Assembly (NCBI RefSeq): GCF_900108585.1
Contig: NZ_UESZ01000001.1
Location: 1,860,001 to 1,924,000, forward strand
From: Branchiibius hedensis
GTDB lineage: Bacteria; Actinomycetota; Actinomycetes; Actinomycetales; Dermatophilaceae
Direction: 5' to 3'
Length of the DNA: 64,000 bases
Part shown: piece by piece, positions 1 to 7,714 of the stretch
Layout of the letters: every line of letters starts with the position of its first letter
How positions within the stretch are numbered: position 1 is the stretch's first letter
Program-made: the position numbers and the translations under genes
The notes under the pieces: generated by a model
The model's database searches: none
Told to the model about the DNA's origin: nothing
The model's input: the letters and a program-made list of their open reading frames with translations, nothing else

Positions 1-504
1 GCGACTTGCGGCGACGGCAACTCCCGCGGCTTGCCCGATGGCGCGCTCGTGTACGCGGCGAACTGCTGGTACGGCGGGTTGGGCGTTCCGATCTACGCCA
101 ACGGCGGGTCGGTGCACGGCACCCACTGGCAGTGCACCGAACTTGTTCGTCGGTTTTGGAAGGCGAAAGGTTGGGCGCCGCAGAACTGGACCGGCGGCGT
201 CGGGAAGACCTTGTGGAACTGGCGAACGCCTGCCGGGGCCATCTCCGAACCGCAGGGGGCGATCACCAAGTTGGCGGCCGGAGACATTCTGTCGATGGCC
301 TGGGGCAGCACTTCGACCGGCCACGTTGGGATCGTGAACTTCATCAAGCAGACAGGACCGGGACAGTGGCGCGTGCAGATGGCAAGCCAGAACACACCGC
401 AGGCGATGTGGTACGGGACTTGGGATGGCAAGTCGGTGACGATGGACTTCAACGGGTTCCCCGTGACCGGTGTGATGCACCACCTCGCGCAGGGCGAATC
501 GTGA
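1..504 (+). CDS. CHAP-domain peptidoglycan hydrolase, 5' end outside the window
   Basis: The reading frame is open from the first base, so the N-terminus is missing; a TTG at 31 is not a convincing start. The visible 167 residues have CHAP (NlpC/P60-like) features: a Cys in WQCTELVRRFW preceded by an aromatic-rich stretch, and a His in TGHVGIVNF. CHAP enzymes cleave amide or peptide bonds in peptidoglycan. The stop overlaps the next start (TGATG), so it is translationally coupled to the lipoprotein gene. In an element with an FtsK-type translocase, such an enzyme usually opens the wall locally for transfer. A signal peptide would lie upstream of the window and cannot be seen. Confidence 0.7.
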   Translation, partial: ATCGDGNSRGLPDGALVYAANCWYGGLGVPIYANGGSVHGTHWQCTELVRRFWKAKGWAPQNWTGGVGKTLWNWRTPAGAISEPQGAITKLAAGDILSMAWGSTSTGHVGIVNFIKQTGPGQWRVQMASQNTPQAMWYGTWDGKSVTMDFNGFPVTGVMHHLAQGES

Positions 505-1127
505 TGCGCCGCAGAGCCGTTGGATCGTGCGCGGCCGCAGTGGCAGCCGCTGTGTTGCTCGCGGCGTGCAGTGATTCCGGCGAACCCGCTGCCCGGACGA
601 CGTCGAGCGCGGCCGTGACATCTAGCGCCTCCAGTGTGGCGTCGTCTGCTGTCACAGCCACGGGCGCGCCGGTTCGGTCCACGTCGGCTTCCTCAGCGTC
701 ACCGTCCACCTCGACCTCGCACATTGCGCCGTCGCCGTCGCAAAGCGAGACCGATCCCGACTACCCACCGCCGCAGAGCGCAAGTCAGGTACCCCCGCCG
801 CCGCAGGCGACGACAGCGTTGGTGTCCAAGTTCGTGACAGCGCTGGGCCACACCGCCGGTGTTGGCCGCAAGGCGTGGACGGACGCGCTGACTCCGTTGT
901 GCTCGACGGAGTTCGGCAACCAGTTGGCCTTGGGCTCGCCCGATGAGATTCCTGACCAGACAGTCACCGGCGCGCCCCGGCTGGTCGGGACCAATCCGCT
1001 GCTTGATGCGGCGTTCTTCGTACCCACCACCAAGGGCGGCTTCACCGTCTGGGTTGACTACAGCACTCCCCCAGGCAAAGTCACCGGTGCCCTACCTGGG
1101 GAGCACGCTCTGGACGACCGGACGTGA
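504..1127 (+). CDS. putative lipoprotein with Ser/Thr/Pro-rich linker
   Basis: The 207-residue product starts with a basic n-region (MRRRAVG), a hydrophobic stretch and a lipobox LLAAC, so it should be a lipid-anchored exported protein. About 80 residues of Ser/Thr/Ala/Pro-rich low complexity follow, then a globular C-terminal part from about residue 105. The start overlaps the stop of the CHAP gene by one base, implying an operon. The tail has no family I recognise. Its position suggests a surface partner of the wall-opening enzyme, which is an inference from context only. Confidence 0.7.
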   Translation: MRRRAVGSCAAAVAAAVLLAACSDSGEPAARTTSSAAVTSSASSVASSAVTATGAPVRSTSASSASPSTSTSHIAPSPSQSETDPDYPPPQSASQVPPPPQATTALVSKFVTALGHTAGVGRKAWTDALTPLCSTEFGNQLALGSPDEIPDQTVTGAPRLVGTNPLLDAAFFVPTTKGGFTVWVDYSTPPGKVTGALPGEHALDDRT

Positions 1128-1182
1128 GGGCTGGAACGGTAACTCGACCCTGGGTCAACAGTTATGGCCCATGTAGGAAGGT

Positions 1183-1812
1183 ATGAGCATCTTGAACCTG
1201 AACCGTACCGGCGCGTCCGCCGGGCTGGCCCTGACCGCGGCCACGCTGCTATCCGGTGCGACCGTTGCCTTCTCCCCGATCGCGTCGGCGGCCACACTGG
1301 TCAACCCGACTGCGCCGTCGTTCACTGACTCGTGCGGGTCTACCAGCGACACGTACACGATCCCGGTGACCACCGGTGTCGACTACTACGACGCCGGGGT
1401 GAAGGTGAACGCCGGTATCCGCAAGGTCGACCCGTCCAGCCCCTTCGTGCAGATTTTCGCGGTCGCTCAGCCGGGGTACGTCCTGAGCCAGTCGGCGTCC
1501 TGGAGCCACCTGTTCAACACCGGCAGCAAGGACAGTGACACCGGATGCGTGGCGAAGACGACCGCCGCTCCGACCAATTCGATCCCAGCGCTGCCGACGG
1601 CCACCGGCACCACCAGCGCGCCGTCGCCCAGCAGCACCATGAAGACGTTGCCGCACACCGGGTTCGAGGCGGACAGCTACATGGCTGCCGCTGGCGTGAC
1701 CGGTCTTGGCGCGCTGGCTCTTGGTGGTGCAGCGATCGGTGTCGGCCGCCGCAAGAACAACGGCCGACACAGCGTCGGCGCGGTTGACGACCAGCCGGCC
1801 GGTAAGGACTGA
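1183..1812 (+). CDS. LPXTG-type sortase substrate surface protein
   Basis: The 209-residue protein has a signal peptide ending near IASA, a mature domain containing Cys pairs, a Thr/Pro/Ser linker, and a classical cell-wall sorting signal: LPHTG, about 20 hydrophobic residues, then RRK and a basic tail. The tail after the arginines is longer than usual. An AGGAAGG ribosome binding site precedes the ATG, in contrast to the motif-started genes of this element. The class F-like sortase at 32668-33540 is the obvious candidate to anchor it. The mature domain is unrecognised. Confidence 0.75.
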   Translation: MSILNLNRTGASAGLALTAATLLSGATVAFSPIASAATLVNPTAPSFTDSCGSTSDTYTIPVTTGVDYYDAGVKVNAGIRKVDPSSPFVQIFAVAQPGYVLSQSASWSHLFNTGSKDSDTGCVAKTTAAPTNSIPALPTATGTTSAPSPSSTMKTLPHTGFEADSYMAAAGVTGLGALALGGAAIGVGRRKNNGRHSVGAVDDQPAGKD

Positions 1813-1815
1813 GTC

Positions 1816-1998
1816 ATGGGCTTGTTCAGCCGCCGCGAGCAGATCTCGAAGGGAAGCCCCGTGGACCGCAACGTCTACTCCGCGCAAATCGAAGACCCGA
1901 CGACCGGCGAAGTCACCGAGATCACTGCCGCCTCAGAGGCTGAGCTCGATAGCCGGATTGACGACGCGGTCGCGTCGGCGTACCCGGAACCGGTCTAG
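1816..1998 (+). CDS. small hypothetical protein, 60 aa
   Basis: Starts 3 bases after the LPXTG gene stop, so probably the last gene of this operon. The product is soluble and acidic (many Glu/Asp, a DPTTGEVTEI segment) with no signal peptide or membrane helix. Its stop overlaps by 4 bases the stop of the convergent helicase gene. No family recognised; codon use matches its neighbours. Confidence 0.5.
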   Translation: MGLFSRREQISKGSPVDRNVYSAQIEDPTTGEVTEITAASEAELDSRIDDAVASAYPEPV

Positions 1999-4400
1999 TT
2001 CGCAGCCGCCAAGCGCGCCCCGGCAGCCTGGTAGTCGGTCAACCAACCGGTCGCTTGTGTCAGCGTCGACAGTTTGTGGCCCATGTGCTCGACCGCGCCG
2101 ATCAGCATTTTGCGGGTCGGTTCTGGGTAGCTGAACTTGTTGTTGCGCAGCATCCGTGGGTCGAGGACCGCGATCATCCCGGTGTCGCTGCTGGAACGGT
2201 GCAACCGGCCTGCTGCTTGCGCCAGCAATAGCCGGGCGTCCGCGACGTACACCAGCCGGTCAGCCGACCACCGGTCGAGCATGGCCCCGGCCCTGATCTG
2301 CTCGACGCGGGCGTCGTCGACGGGGTTGCCGGCCGCGCGGGGCACACGGTCGATGACGACCAGGGTGCACGTCTGGCCCGGCGCGTCGACCCCGGTCATC
2401 AGCGACCGTGTCCCGATCATCACGCTGCGGTGATCCGACCGCCACCGCTGCAGCAGGATCCGCACTGGCGGTCCGTCCCACTGGGACAGCACCTCGATGT
2501 CGGAGCCGCTGCGACGCAGCGCTTTTCGCAGCGCGGCAGTGTAGAACTTCCCCGCCGTCGTGGTTGCCGCCAGGATCAACGCGGATCCGTTGTTGGCTTG
2601 CACCAACTCTGTCATCATCGCCGCTGCCCACGCAGGGTGAGACTTGGTGTCGAACCGGCCGAACGGTGCCAGTGCGGCCTCGTCGCCCGGCGTGATCTGC
2701 GGGATGAACAACGATGAGTTGCCATGGCCCGCGCCGAACGGGCTCGGGTACTCCACCGGCTGCACCGTCATCCCAACACTGGGGGCGAACCGCATTGGCA
2801 ACGTGGCCGACATCATCGTCACGGAAAGCTCGTAGCGGCCATCCACCCCGACGCGGAAGTGGCCATCGCCAATCTCCTGGTCGTCGAACGAATCCGGGTC
2901 GAAGTCGGCAGGGTCGCCGTCGGCCGGAACGTCAGCGGTTAACAGGTTGTAGCGGATCATCGCGGCCACATCGACCGGGGACGTCTTCAACGCCATCGTC
3001 GGGTCGGTTTCCAACCAGCGGGCCACACCCGGAACGTGGGTACGCGCGTCGCCTACTTCGCTAGCCAACGAACCGAGGTTCGCCAGCAGCCCGCGCACCT
3101 TGATTGCCGTGGCGTAGTCGGAGATCGTCGCCGGGCTCGGCAGCGCTTTGCGTGCAGCGTCCACCCACGTCAGGATCGACTCGGCCACCCCGGACAGCGG
3201 GTCGTCGTTCTCCCCCAGCCTCGTCACGGCGCTCTGCTTCGATGCAGACCGGTGCTCGAACACGGCGCCAGCTAACGCTACGTCGACCTGATCGGCGACG
3301 GCCCGACCGTCATCGACCACCGTGCCTGCGTCCACCAGCAGCTTACCGACCCGACGCGCCAAACCACTGATCCGGCTGCCGGAGATAGTGACGGCACCGG
3401 TGTCGCGCACGATGTTCGCCAACGCATGGCACTCGTCCACCATCAAGTGGTCGACCGGCCCGGTCTTTTTGGAGCCGATCACGACCGGCGCACCCGTGGC
3501 AGCCTGGATGGCGAGCAGTTTGTGGTTGGTGACGATCACCGAAGCATCGGCGAGGAGCTCGCGTGCTTTCGTCGGGGCGCAGGCCGACCCGAACGGGCAC
3601 TTGGCGGCACCTTCGCAGGCGTCGGTGGTGGTTGACACCAGCGGCCACACGTCCGGGGCAGTCTCAACGTGATGGACGTCCCTGTGTTCCAACGGTTCCG
3701 GGCCTTCGCCGCACGCGAACCGGAGTGCTTCGATCGCTGCCGGAGCATCGTACTCGCGGCCATCAACCTCGATGAACGCCGCCTTGCCTCCCGGTGTGCG
3801 CCGCGGGGTCGGTGCGCGGCCGGACATCGCTGCCTGTCCGATCTTCGCGCCAACCTTGCCGGTACTGGACGCCGCCACGGAGGACAGCCGGACCAGGCCG
3901 GGCAGCGCCCGGTCCAGGTCGTCCGGGCCGGTCGCGCAGAACCCCGTCAGGTCCGCCAGGGTCGCGGCGGTCCTGGCTCCGCATGCGTGGTTGCCCCAGC
4001 CTTTCAACACGGCCGTTTTCGGAGCCTGCGACGTAGGCAACCCGAGCACTTCGGCCACGGCAGAGGCCACCACTGGTGCGTCCTTGTCGACGATCTGTGC
4101 CTGTAGCGACAGGGACTCGGTCGAAATGACGGTGCGTTCACCGCGGACGGCAGCGATCAGCAACGCCGGCGCGAGTCCGCTCAGGGTTTTCCCCGAGCCC
4201 GTCGGCGCGAGTGCCGCAACCTGTTTCGGGCCGTGCATGGACACGTCCGTGGCGGCGAGCATTGAGTCCAGGATCCGGTGCGCCAGGTCCGCCTGACCAG
4301 TTCGCGGCGTGTCGGATGCACCACCGGTGATCCGCCGAACTGCAGCGCACAGCACATCGTCAAGCAGGGCATGAAGCTCCTGCGGGGTCTGCGAACTCAT
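1995..4400 (-). CDS. DinG/Rad3-family superfamily 2 helicase
   Basis: An 801-residue helicase of the DinG/XPD type. Walker A LAPTGSGKT lies at about residues 64-72, the DECH box in LMVDECHALA, a TNHKLLAI segment typical of DinG, MSATLP as motif III, and QAAGRLHR as motif VI. Cysteines in DACEGAAKC and FGSAC fit the 4Fe-4S cluster of this family. Such enzymes unwind DNA 5' to 3' and resolve R-loops or displaced strands. The ATG at 4400 is chosen because it overlaps the stop of the upstream gene (ATGA). It is the distal gene of a two-gene unit driven from the motif at 4955-4965. Confidence 0.85.
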   Translation of the reverse strand: MSSQTPQELHALLDDVLCAAVRRITGGASDTPRTGQADLAHRILDSMLAATDVSMHGPKQVAALAPTGSGKTLSGLAPALLIAAVRGERTVISTESLSLQAQIVDKDAPVVASAVAEVLGLPTSQAPKTAVLKGWGNHACGARTAATLADLTGFCATGPDDLDRALPGLVRLSSVAASSTGKVGAKIGQAAMSGRAPTPRRTPGGKAAFIEVDGREYDAPAAIEALRFACGEGPEPLEHRDVHHVETAPDVWPLVSTTTDACEGAAKCPFGSACAPTKARELLADASVIVTNHKLLAIQAATGAPVVIGSKKTGPVDHLMVDECHALANIVRDTGAVTISGSRISGLARRVGKLLVDAGTVVDDGRAVADQVDVALAGAVFEHRSASKQSAVTRLGENDDPLSGVAESILTWVDAARKALPSPATISDYATAIKVRGLLANLGSLASEVGDARTHVPGVARWLETDPTMALKTSPVDVAAMIRYNLLTADVPADGDPADFDPDSFDDQEIGDGHFRVGVDGRYELSVTMMSATLPMRFAPSVGMTVQPVEYPSPFGAGHGNSSLFIPQITPGDEAALAPFGRFDTKSHPAWAAAMMTELVQANNGSALILAATTTAGKFYTAALRKALRRSGSDIEVLSQWDGPPVRILLQRWRSDHRSVMIGTRSLMTGVDAPGQTCTLVVIDRVPRAAGNPVDDARVEQIRAGAMLDRWSADRLVYVADARLLLAQAAGRLHRSSSDTGMIAVLDPRMLRNNKFSYPEPTRKMLIGAVEHMGHKLSTLTQATGWLTDYQAAGARLAAAN

Positions 4401-4948
4401 CGCTGGCCGCGACCGCCGTCGAGCGCGGCCCAATCGTCCTTGTCCTGGATGTAATCGGGCCAGGCCGCCTCGAACTCCGTCGCGAAGTCGTCTGCAGCGC
4501 GGCACAGTTCGTTCGTGCAGCACCAGAACGGCAGTCCGTGGCCGCCGAGTTGATGAGCCGCGACGAACGGATTGTCAGATTCTCTGGCCCCCGCGCAGGT
4601 GCCGCTGCTGCACAGCTCGACCGGACCGCCGGCGCAGTGCTGGACGTGCAACGTCCGGGCTTGATCAGCCGCCGACTCTGAACCGCGCACAGCCGCGATC
4701 AAGGGCTCTTCGACGCTGCACACATCATCGGCGCACTGGTCCATCGGGCCTTCGTGCTCGGCGTCGTGGCGGTCATGCCACGCGCGAAGCAACGCAGGTG
4801 CCGACTCCGGGGCAACCCGTTGCGCTTCACCTAGCGCACGTTCACGCGGACGTTCAAGGTCTGGGTGCCGAGTTGTCTCAGCGGCACCAGTCGTGAACGA
4901 CTCGAAGAAGCTGTCCAACAGGCTGGGCTGCGCCGTGAGGGTTCTCAT
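4397..4948 (-). CDS. Cys-rich hypothetical protein coupled to the DinG-like helicase
   Basis: The 183-residue protein starts at the ATG six bases after a CGTCGCACCGT motif; no Shine-Dalgarno is visible. The C-terminal half carries Cys in QCADDVCS, QHCAGGP, LCSSGTC and FWCCTNELC, suggesting metal binding or disulphides. No signal peptide. The stop overlaps the helicase start by 4 bases, so the two are probably translated together and may act together. No family recognised. Confidence 0.65.
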   Translation of the reverse strand: MRTLTAQPSLLDSFFESFTTGAAETTRHPDLERPRERALGEAQRVAPESAPALLRAWHDRHDAEHEGPMDQCADDVCSVEEPLIAAVRGSESAADQARTLHVQHCAGGPVELCSSGTCAGARESDNPFVAAHQLGGHGLPFWCCTNELCRAADDFATEFEAAWPDYIQDKDDWAALDGGRGQR

Positions 4949-4954
4949 GCCCGT

Positions 4955-4965
4955 ACGGTGCGACG
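4955..4965 (-). promoter_or_regulatory. start-associated motif CGTCGCACCGT
   Basis: Six bases before the ATG at 4948, with CAGCG exactly 6 nt upstream. A GTGCGATG arm at 4988-4995 can pair with CGTCGCAC of the motif (8 bp, one G-U). Confidence 0.75.
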
Positions 4966-5019
4966 TCCGCCCGCTGACGCGGCCGTCCATCGCACACGTT
5001 CCGCACCGCGAGCACGCTC

Positions 5020-5043
5020 GCGCCACGAAACCTTTCGTGGCGC
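5020..5043. repeat. perfect 11-bp palindrome between divergent motif-started genes
   Basis: GCGCCACGAAA and its exact complement are separated by CC. It lies between two divergent motif-driven genes (starts at 4948 and 5088), so it is not a gene-end terminator for either. An operator or a transcript hairpin is possible. Confidence 0.6.
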
Positions 5044-5069
5044 AGCCGTGCTGGGCTTGCTGCGTCGCC

Positions 5070-5080
5070 CGTCGCACCGT
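5070..5080 (+). promoter_or_regulatory. start-associated motif CGTCGCACCGT
   Basis: Seven bases (cgggtgc) separate it from the ATG at 5088, one of two sites with 7 rather than 6. No Shine-Dalgarno and no CAGCG at the usual distance. Confidence 0.7.
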
Positions 5081-5087
5081 CGGGTGC

Positions 5088-5585
5088 ATGGATATCCCGA
5101 TCCCGTACACCTCAACTCCGGTCGCCCTGTACGACGGCGGGCTGACCGCGATGCTGCGGTGGATCGTCAAGACGCCTGCCGCGATCCTGGTGGTGGCCCT
5201 GGTTGCGCTGTTCTTGTGGTGGGTGATCCGCCGGTGGGTACGTGCCGGGATCGCGCTGGTGGCGTCCTTGGTGGCGACCACGGCGTTGCTCGGTGGATTC
5301 CACGGCCTGACCGGCCTGGCCGGGCCAGGAGTTGGGTCACCGAACTTCCCGTGGCAGCAGCACACCTCCACCGCTCGGGCGTACAGCGTGGACAACGTTG
5401 CGTTGCAGACGTTGCTATACCGGCGGGCTGTTGCCACGTACGGGCTGTCGATGGGCGCCGAGCAGTTCCGCCAGCACTGCACCTTCCGGCGCACCGGAAC
5501 CTCCGGCACCGCACACGGTGACCCGGTGACCTTGCATGTCGACTTGTTCTGCAACGGCAAGCGGGTAGCCCCGCCAACCAAATAG
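5088..5585 (+). CDS. membrane protein with two N-terminal helices
   Basis: The 165-residue product has two hydrophobic helices at about residues 25-50 and 54-75, with a WWVIRRW junction between them, then a roughly 90-residue region with two Cys (FRQHCTF, DLFCNGK) that is probably extracytoplasmic. The start is the ATG following the motif at 5070-5080. The 77-residue gene follows after 2 bases. A role in a membrane or transfer complex is plausible; no family recognised. Confidence 0.65.
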   Translation: MDIPIPYTSTPVALYDGGLTAMLRWIVKTPAAILVVALVALFLWWVIRRWVRAGIALVASLVATTALLGGFHGLTGLAGPGVGSPNFPWQQHTSTARAYSVDNVALQTLLYRRAVATYGLSMGAEQFRQHCTFRRTGTSGTAHGDPVTLHVDLFCNGKRVAPPTK

Positions 5586-5587
5586 GC

Positions 5588-5821
5588 ATGGGTACCTCAA
5601 CGGCTGTTCAGGCGCGCGACACCGCGGGCCGATTCGCCCCTGCTCACCGCGACGAACCTGACACGTCGCTGACCGGACCGAGCCAGACGGCGCTCGACTG
5701 GTCCCAGCCGGACCTGTGGGCTGGCAGCGACGACGATGGTCGCTACAGCGACGACAACTTCGACTTCGACGCGAAGCTGACTCCCTGGCCAGTCGCCAAC
5801 GCTACCGACGCACCCTTCTAG
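5588..5821 (+). CDS. small acidic protein with R-D-x-x-G-R-F-A motif
   Basis: 77 residues. The N-terminus contains ARDTAGRFAPAHRDEPDTSL, closely matching a segment near the N-terminus of the protein at 16749-17156 and more loosely the one at 15431-16729. The rest is Asp-rich (SDDNFDFD). Its start lies 2 bases after the upstream stop, so it is coupled to the membrane protein. No enzymatic motif. The shared segment may be a docking or export tag; this is an inference. Confidence 0.55.
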   Translation: MGTSTAVQARDTAGRFAPAHRDEPDTSLTGPSQTALDWSQPDLWAGSDDDGRYSDDNFDFDAKLTPWPVANATDAPF

Positions 5822-5848
5822 CCGGAGTCCGGTGACGCAGCGAAGGCC

Positions 5849-5859
5849 CGTCGCACCGT
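5849..5859 (+). promoter_or_regulatory. start-associated motif CGTCGCACCGT
   Basis: Six bases before the ATG at 5866, with CAGCG exactly 6 nt upstream at 5838-5842. It drives the helicase gene from a gap of only 44 bases. Confidence 0.75.
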
Positions 5860-5865
5860 AGGTGC

Positions 5866-7158
5866 ATGACTCAGACAGCAGCCGTTCTCGGCCCCGGCTT
5901 GGACGACCTCGACGACCTGTTCGGTCGTTCGCCTGCCCGTGAACAGCAGTCCGACAGCGTCGAACCCGACAGCGCTGCAATCGAACCCGTTGCAGACCCC
6001 TATGCACCGATCGTGCTGACCGAGGGTTCATTGGTGGCGCAGGTGCTGTACCAGGCGGCGGTCGGCACCCCTGCGATTGTGGTGGACTCTCCGCCTGGTG
6101 GCGGAAAGACGACGACGATCTGCCAGATCACCAACTACTTGGTGACCCGGCTGGGCCAGCGCGTCACCATCGGCGTTCCGCGCCGCAACCAGGCCCGCGA
6201 CCTGGCCAAGCGTCTTGGTCAGTGTGTCGACCCGTCCACCATTCACCTGGCGTTGTCCAAAGAGGCACCGATGGACGGCTTCTCCAGCCACGCACCGACC
6301 GCGAAGGTGGAGATCCGCACGTTGGCGTCGTTGAAGATGTCGAAGTCGTCGGGGCGGACGCTGATCGTGGATGAGGCGTACCAGACGACGACTGAGGAAG
6401 GTGCGGCCGCAGCAGCCAATTTCGAGCAGGTGATCGCGGTCGGCGACCCAGGTCAGATCGGCCCGGTCGTGCCGGTGGCGACGTACGCCTGGAAGTCCGC
6501 ACCACACGCCCCGTTCGCGGCGACGCTACGCGCACGTTCAGACGCCTGGACTTCCAGCCTGCCGACGACCTACCGACTGGGTGCGGCGACCGCAGCCGCG
6601 ATCACCCCGCTCTACCCGTTCCCGTTCGACTCTGGACGCCCCGACACCTACCTGCGCGCCGGTACCACGCGACTGCCGGAACTGGCTGGGGTGCAGACGG
6701 TTTCGGTTCCGACTAGCGCAACCGATCAGGGCCTACTGAGCGCCGCCATTGCGGCAGTGTGGCGACTGGTCGGCACCGAGCTGATGGACAACCACGGCGT
6801 GCGGCCCATCGAGCACAGGGACATCGTGGTGTGTGCAGCGCTTCGTTCGCAGGTCACCGCGTTGCGAGCGATGCTGTTCGCGGGCGGACTCGGCCAGGTC
6901 GGGATCGGCACCGCTGATGAAATCCAGGGCGGTCAGTGGGCCGCTGTCGTTGCGGTCGACCCTCTGGCTGGCGGCCAGGCGTCGGCGCACCACGCCGACA
7001 TGGGTCGATTGTGTGTCATGGCGTCCCGTCACACCGCGCACCTTTCGTTCGTCCACGACGGCGCGTGGCGCACCGGCCCGATGGGCGAGTTGACCCCCAA
7101 GCAGGTCCGAGCGCACCGCAACCTGCGCCGTGCCCTCACCAGCGAAACGCTCGCGTGA
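5866..7158 (+). CDS. superfamily 1 helicase/ATPase
   Basis: The 430-residue protein has Walker A PPGGGKTTT at about 76-84, Walker B LIVDEA at about 166-171, GDPGQ at 193-197 (motif III), a TYRLG motif IV-like segment, TADEIQGGQW as a motif V-like element, and GRLCVMASRHTAHL as motif VI. This order is that of SF1 (Upf1/Dna2 or RecD-like) helicases. The first 45 residues are acidic and disordered-looking. Start set by the motif. A GTGA overlap links it to the next small gene. A role in element replication or processing of transferred DNA is inferred. Confidence 0.75.
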   Translation: MTQTAAVLGPGLDDLDDLFGRSPAREQQSDSVEPDSAAIEPVADPYAPIVLTEGSLVAQVLYQAAVGTPAIVVDSPPGGGKTTTICQITNYLVTRLGQRVTIGVPRRNQARDLAKRLGQCVDPSTIHLALSKEAPMDGFSSHAPTAKVEIRTLASLKMSKSSGRTLIVDEAYQTTTEEGAAAAANFEQVIAVGDPGQIGPVVPVATYAWKSAPHAPFAATLRARSDAWTSSLPTTYRLGAATAAAITPLYPFPFDSGRPDTYLRAGTTRLPELAGVQTVSVPTSATDQGLLSAAIAAVWRLVGTELMDNHGVRPIEHRDIVVCAALRSQVTALRAMLFAGGLGQVGIGTADEIQGGQWAAVVAVDPLAGGQASAHHADMGRLCVMASRHTAHLSFVHDGAWRTGPMGELTPKQVRAHRNLRRALTSETLA

Positions 7159-7382
7159 GCATCGTGGCGACCTCGATCAACGACGGCGTTATCGCAGTCC
7201 GCGGCGCGTTCTCAGTCCTGGCCCAGCAACTGGCCGACGCCCGAACGCAGCATGGCGACTTGCATGTCGCGGACTTGCGAATCAAACTCATTGGAGACAA
7301 CCGCAACCGCGTCGAGATAGCGGCTGCGCTGTGTGTGCCCGCTGGCGGACCGACCGACGGTTGCCCGCTGTGCGGGGACTGA
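7155..7382 (+). CDS. small hypothetical protein, 75 aa
   Basis: GTG start overlapping the helicase stop (GTGA), so translationally coupled. The product is soluble and ends in PTDGCPLCGD, where CPLC resembles half a zinc ribbon. The segment ADLRIKLIGDNRNRVEIA could be a short strand-helix fold. No family recognised. Confidence 0.5.
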   Translation: MSIVATSINDGVIAVRGAFSVLAQQLADARTQHGDLHVADLRIKLIGDNRNRVEIAAALCVPAGGPTDGCPLCGD

Positions 7383-7426
7383 CCGACACCGTCTAGTACA
7401 GCGGCGCGCTTGGTTCCGTCCGAGCT

Positions 7427-7692
7427 TGCGATGGACGGCCGGACCAGCGCGGGGACGTCGCAATCGGTTTCGTTTGTTCGCGCGCAGCGCGGGCGGACGG
7501 GGCCTGTGCGATGGACCGAGCGCAGCGATGACAGGGACGCCGCAATCGGTTTCGTCTGTTCGCGCGCAGCGCGGGCGGACGGGGCCTGTGCGATGGACCG
7601 AGCGCAGCGATGACAGGGACGCCGCAATCGGTTTCGTCTGTTCGCGCGCAGCGCGGGCGGACGGGGCCTGTGCGATGGACCGAGCGCAGCGA
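7427..7692 (+). repeat. tandem 82-bp repeat array encoding G-U-rich hairpins
   Basis: Three units with an 82-bp period (starting at 7459, 7541 and 7623), preceded by a degenerate half unit from 7427. There are no unique spacers, so this is not CRISPR. Each unit holds a 16-bp hairpin with a GCA loop (7468-7502, 7550-7584, 7632-7666) rich in U-G pairs when read on the + strand, then a 6-bp hairpin CTGTGC/GCGCAG. The last unit runs directly into the start motif at 7698. Short frames across the array repeat the same residues and are not genes. This array fills most of the 330-base gap between 7382 and 7715. Confidence 0.85.
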
Positions 7693-7697
7693 AGGGC

Positions 7698-7708
7698 CGT
7701 CGCACCGT
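7698..7708 (+). promoter_or_regulatory. start-associated motif CGTCGCACCGT
   Basis: Six bases before the ATG at 7715, with CAGCG 6 nt upstream. GTGCGATGG at 7670-7678 can pair with CCGTCGCAC at 7697-7705 (9 bp, one G-U), which would mask the motif in RNA. Confidence 0.75.
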
Positions 7709-7714
7709 ACGGGC

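Noticed and set aside
7427-7692. Tandem 82-bp repeats as a CRISPR array
   Set aside because: Units are contiguous without unique spacers, only three full copies exist, and no cas gene is near.
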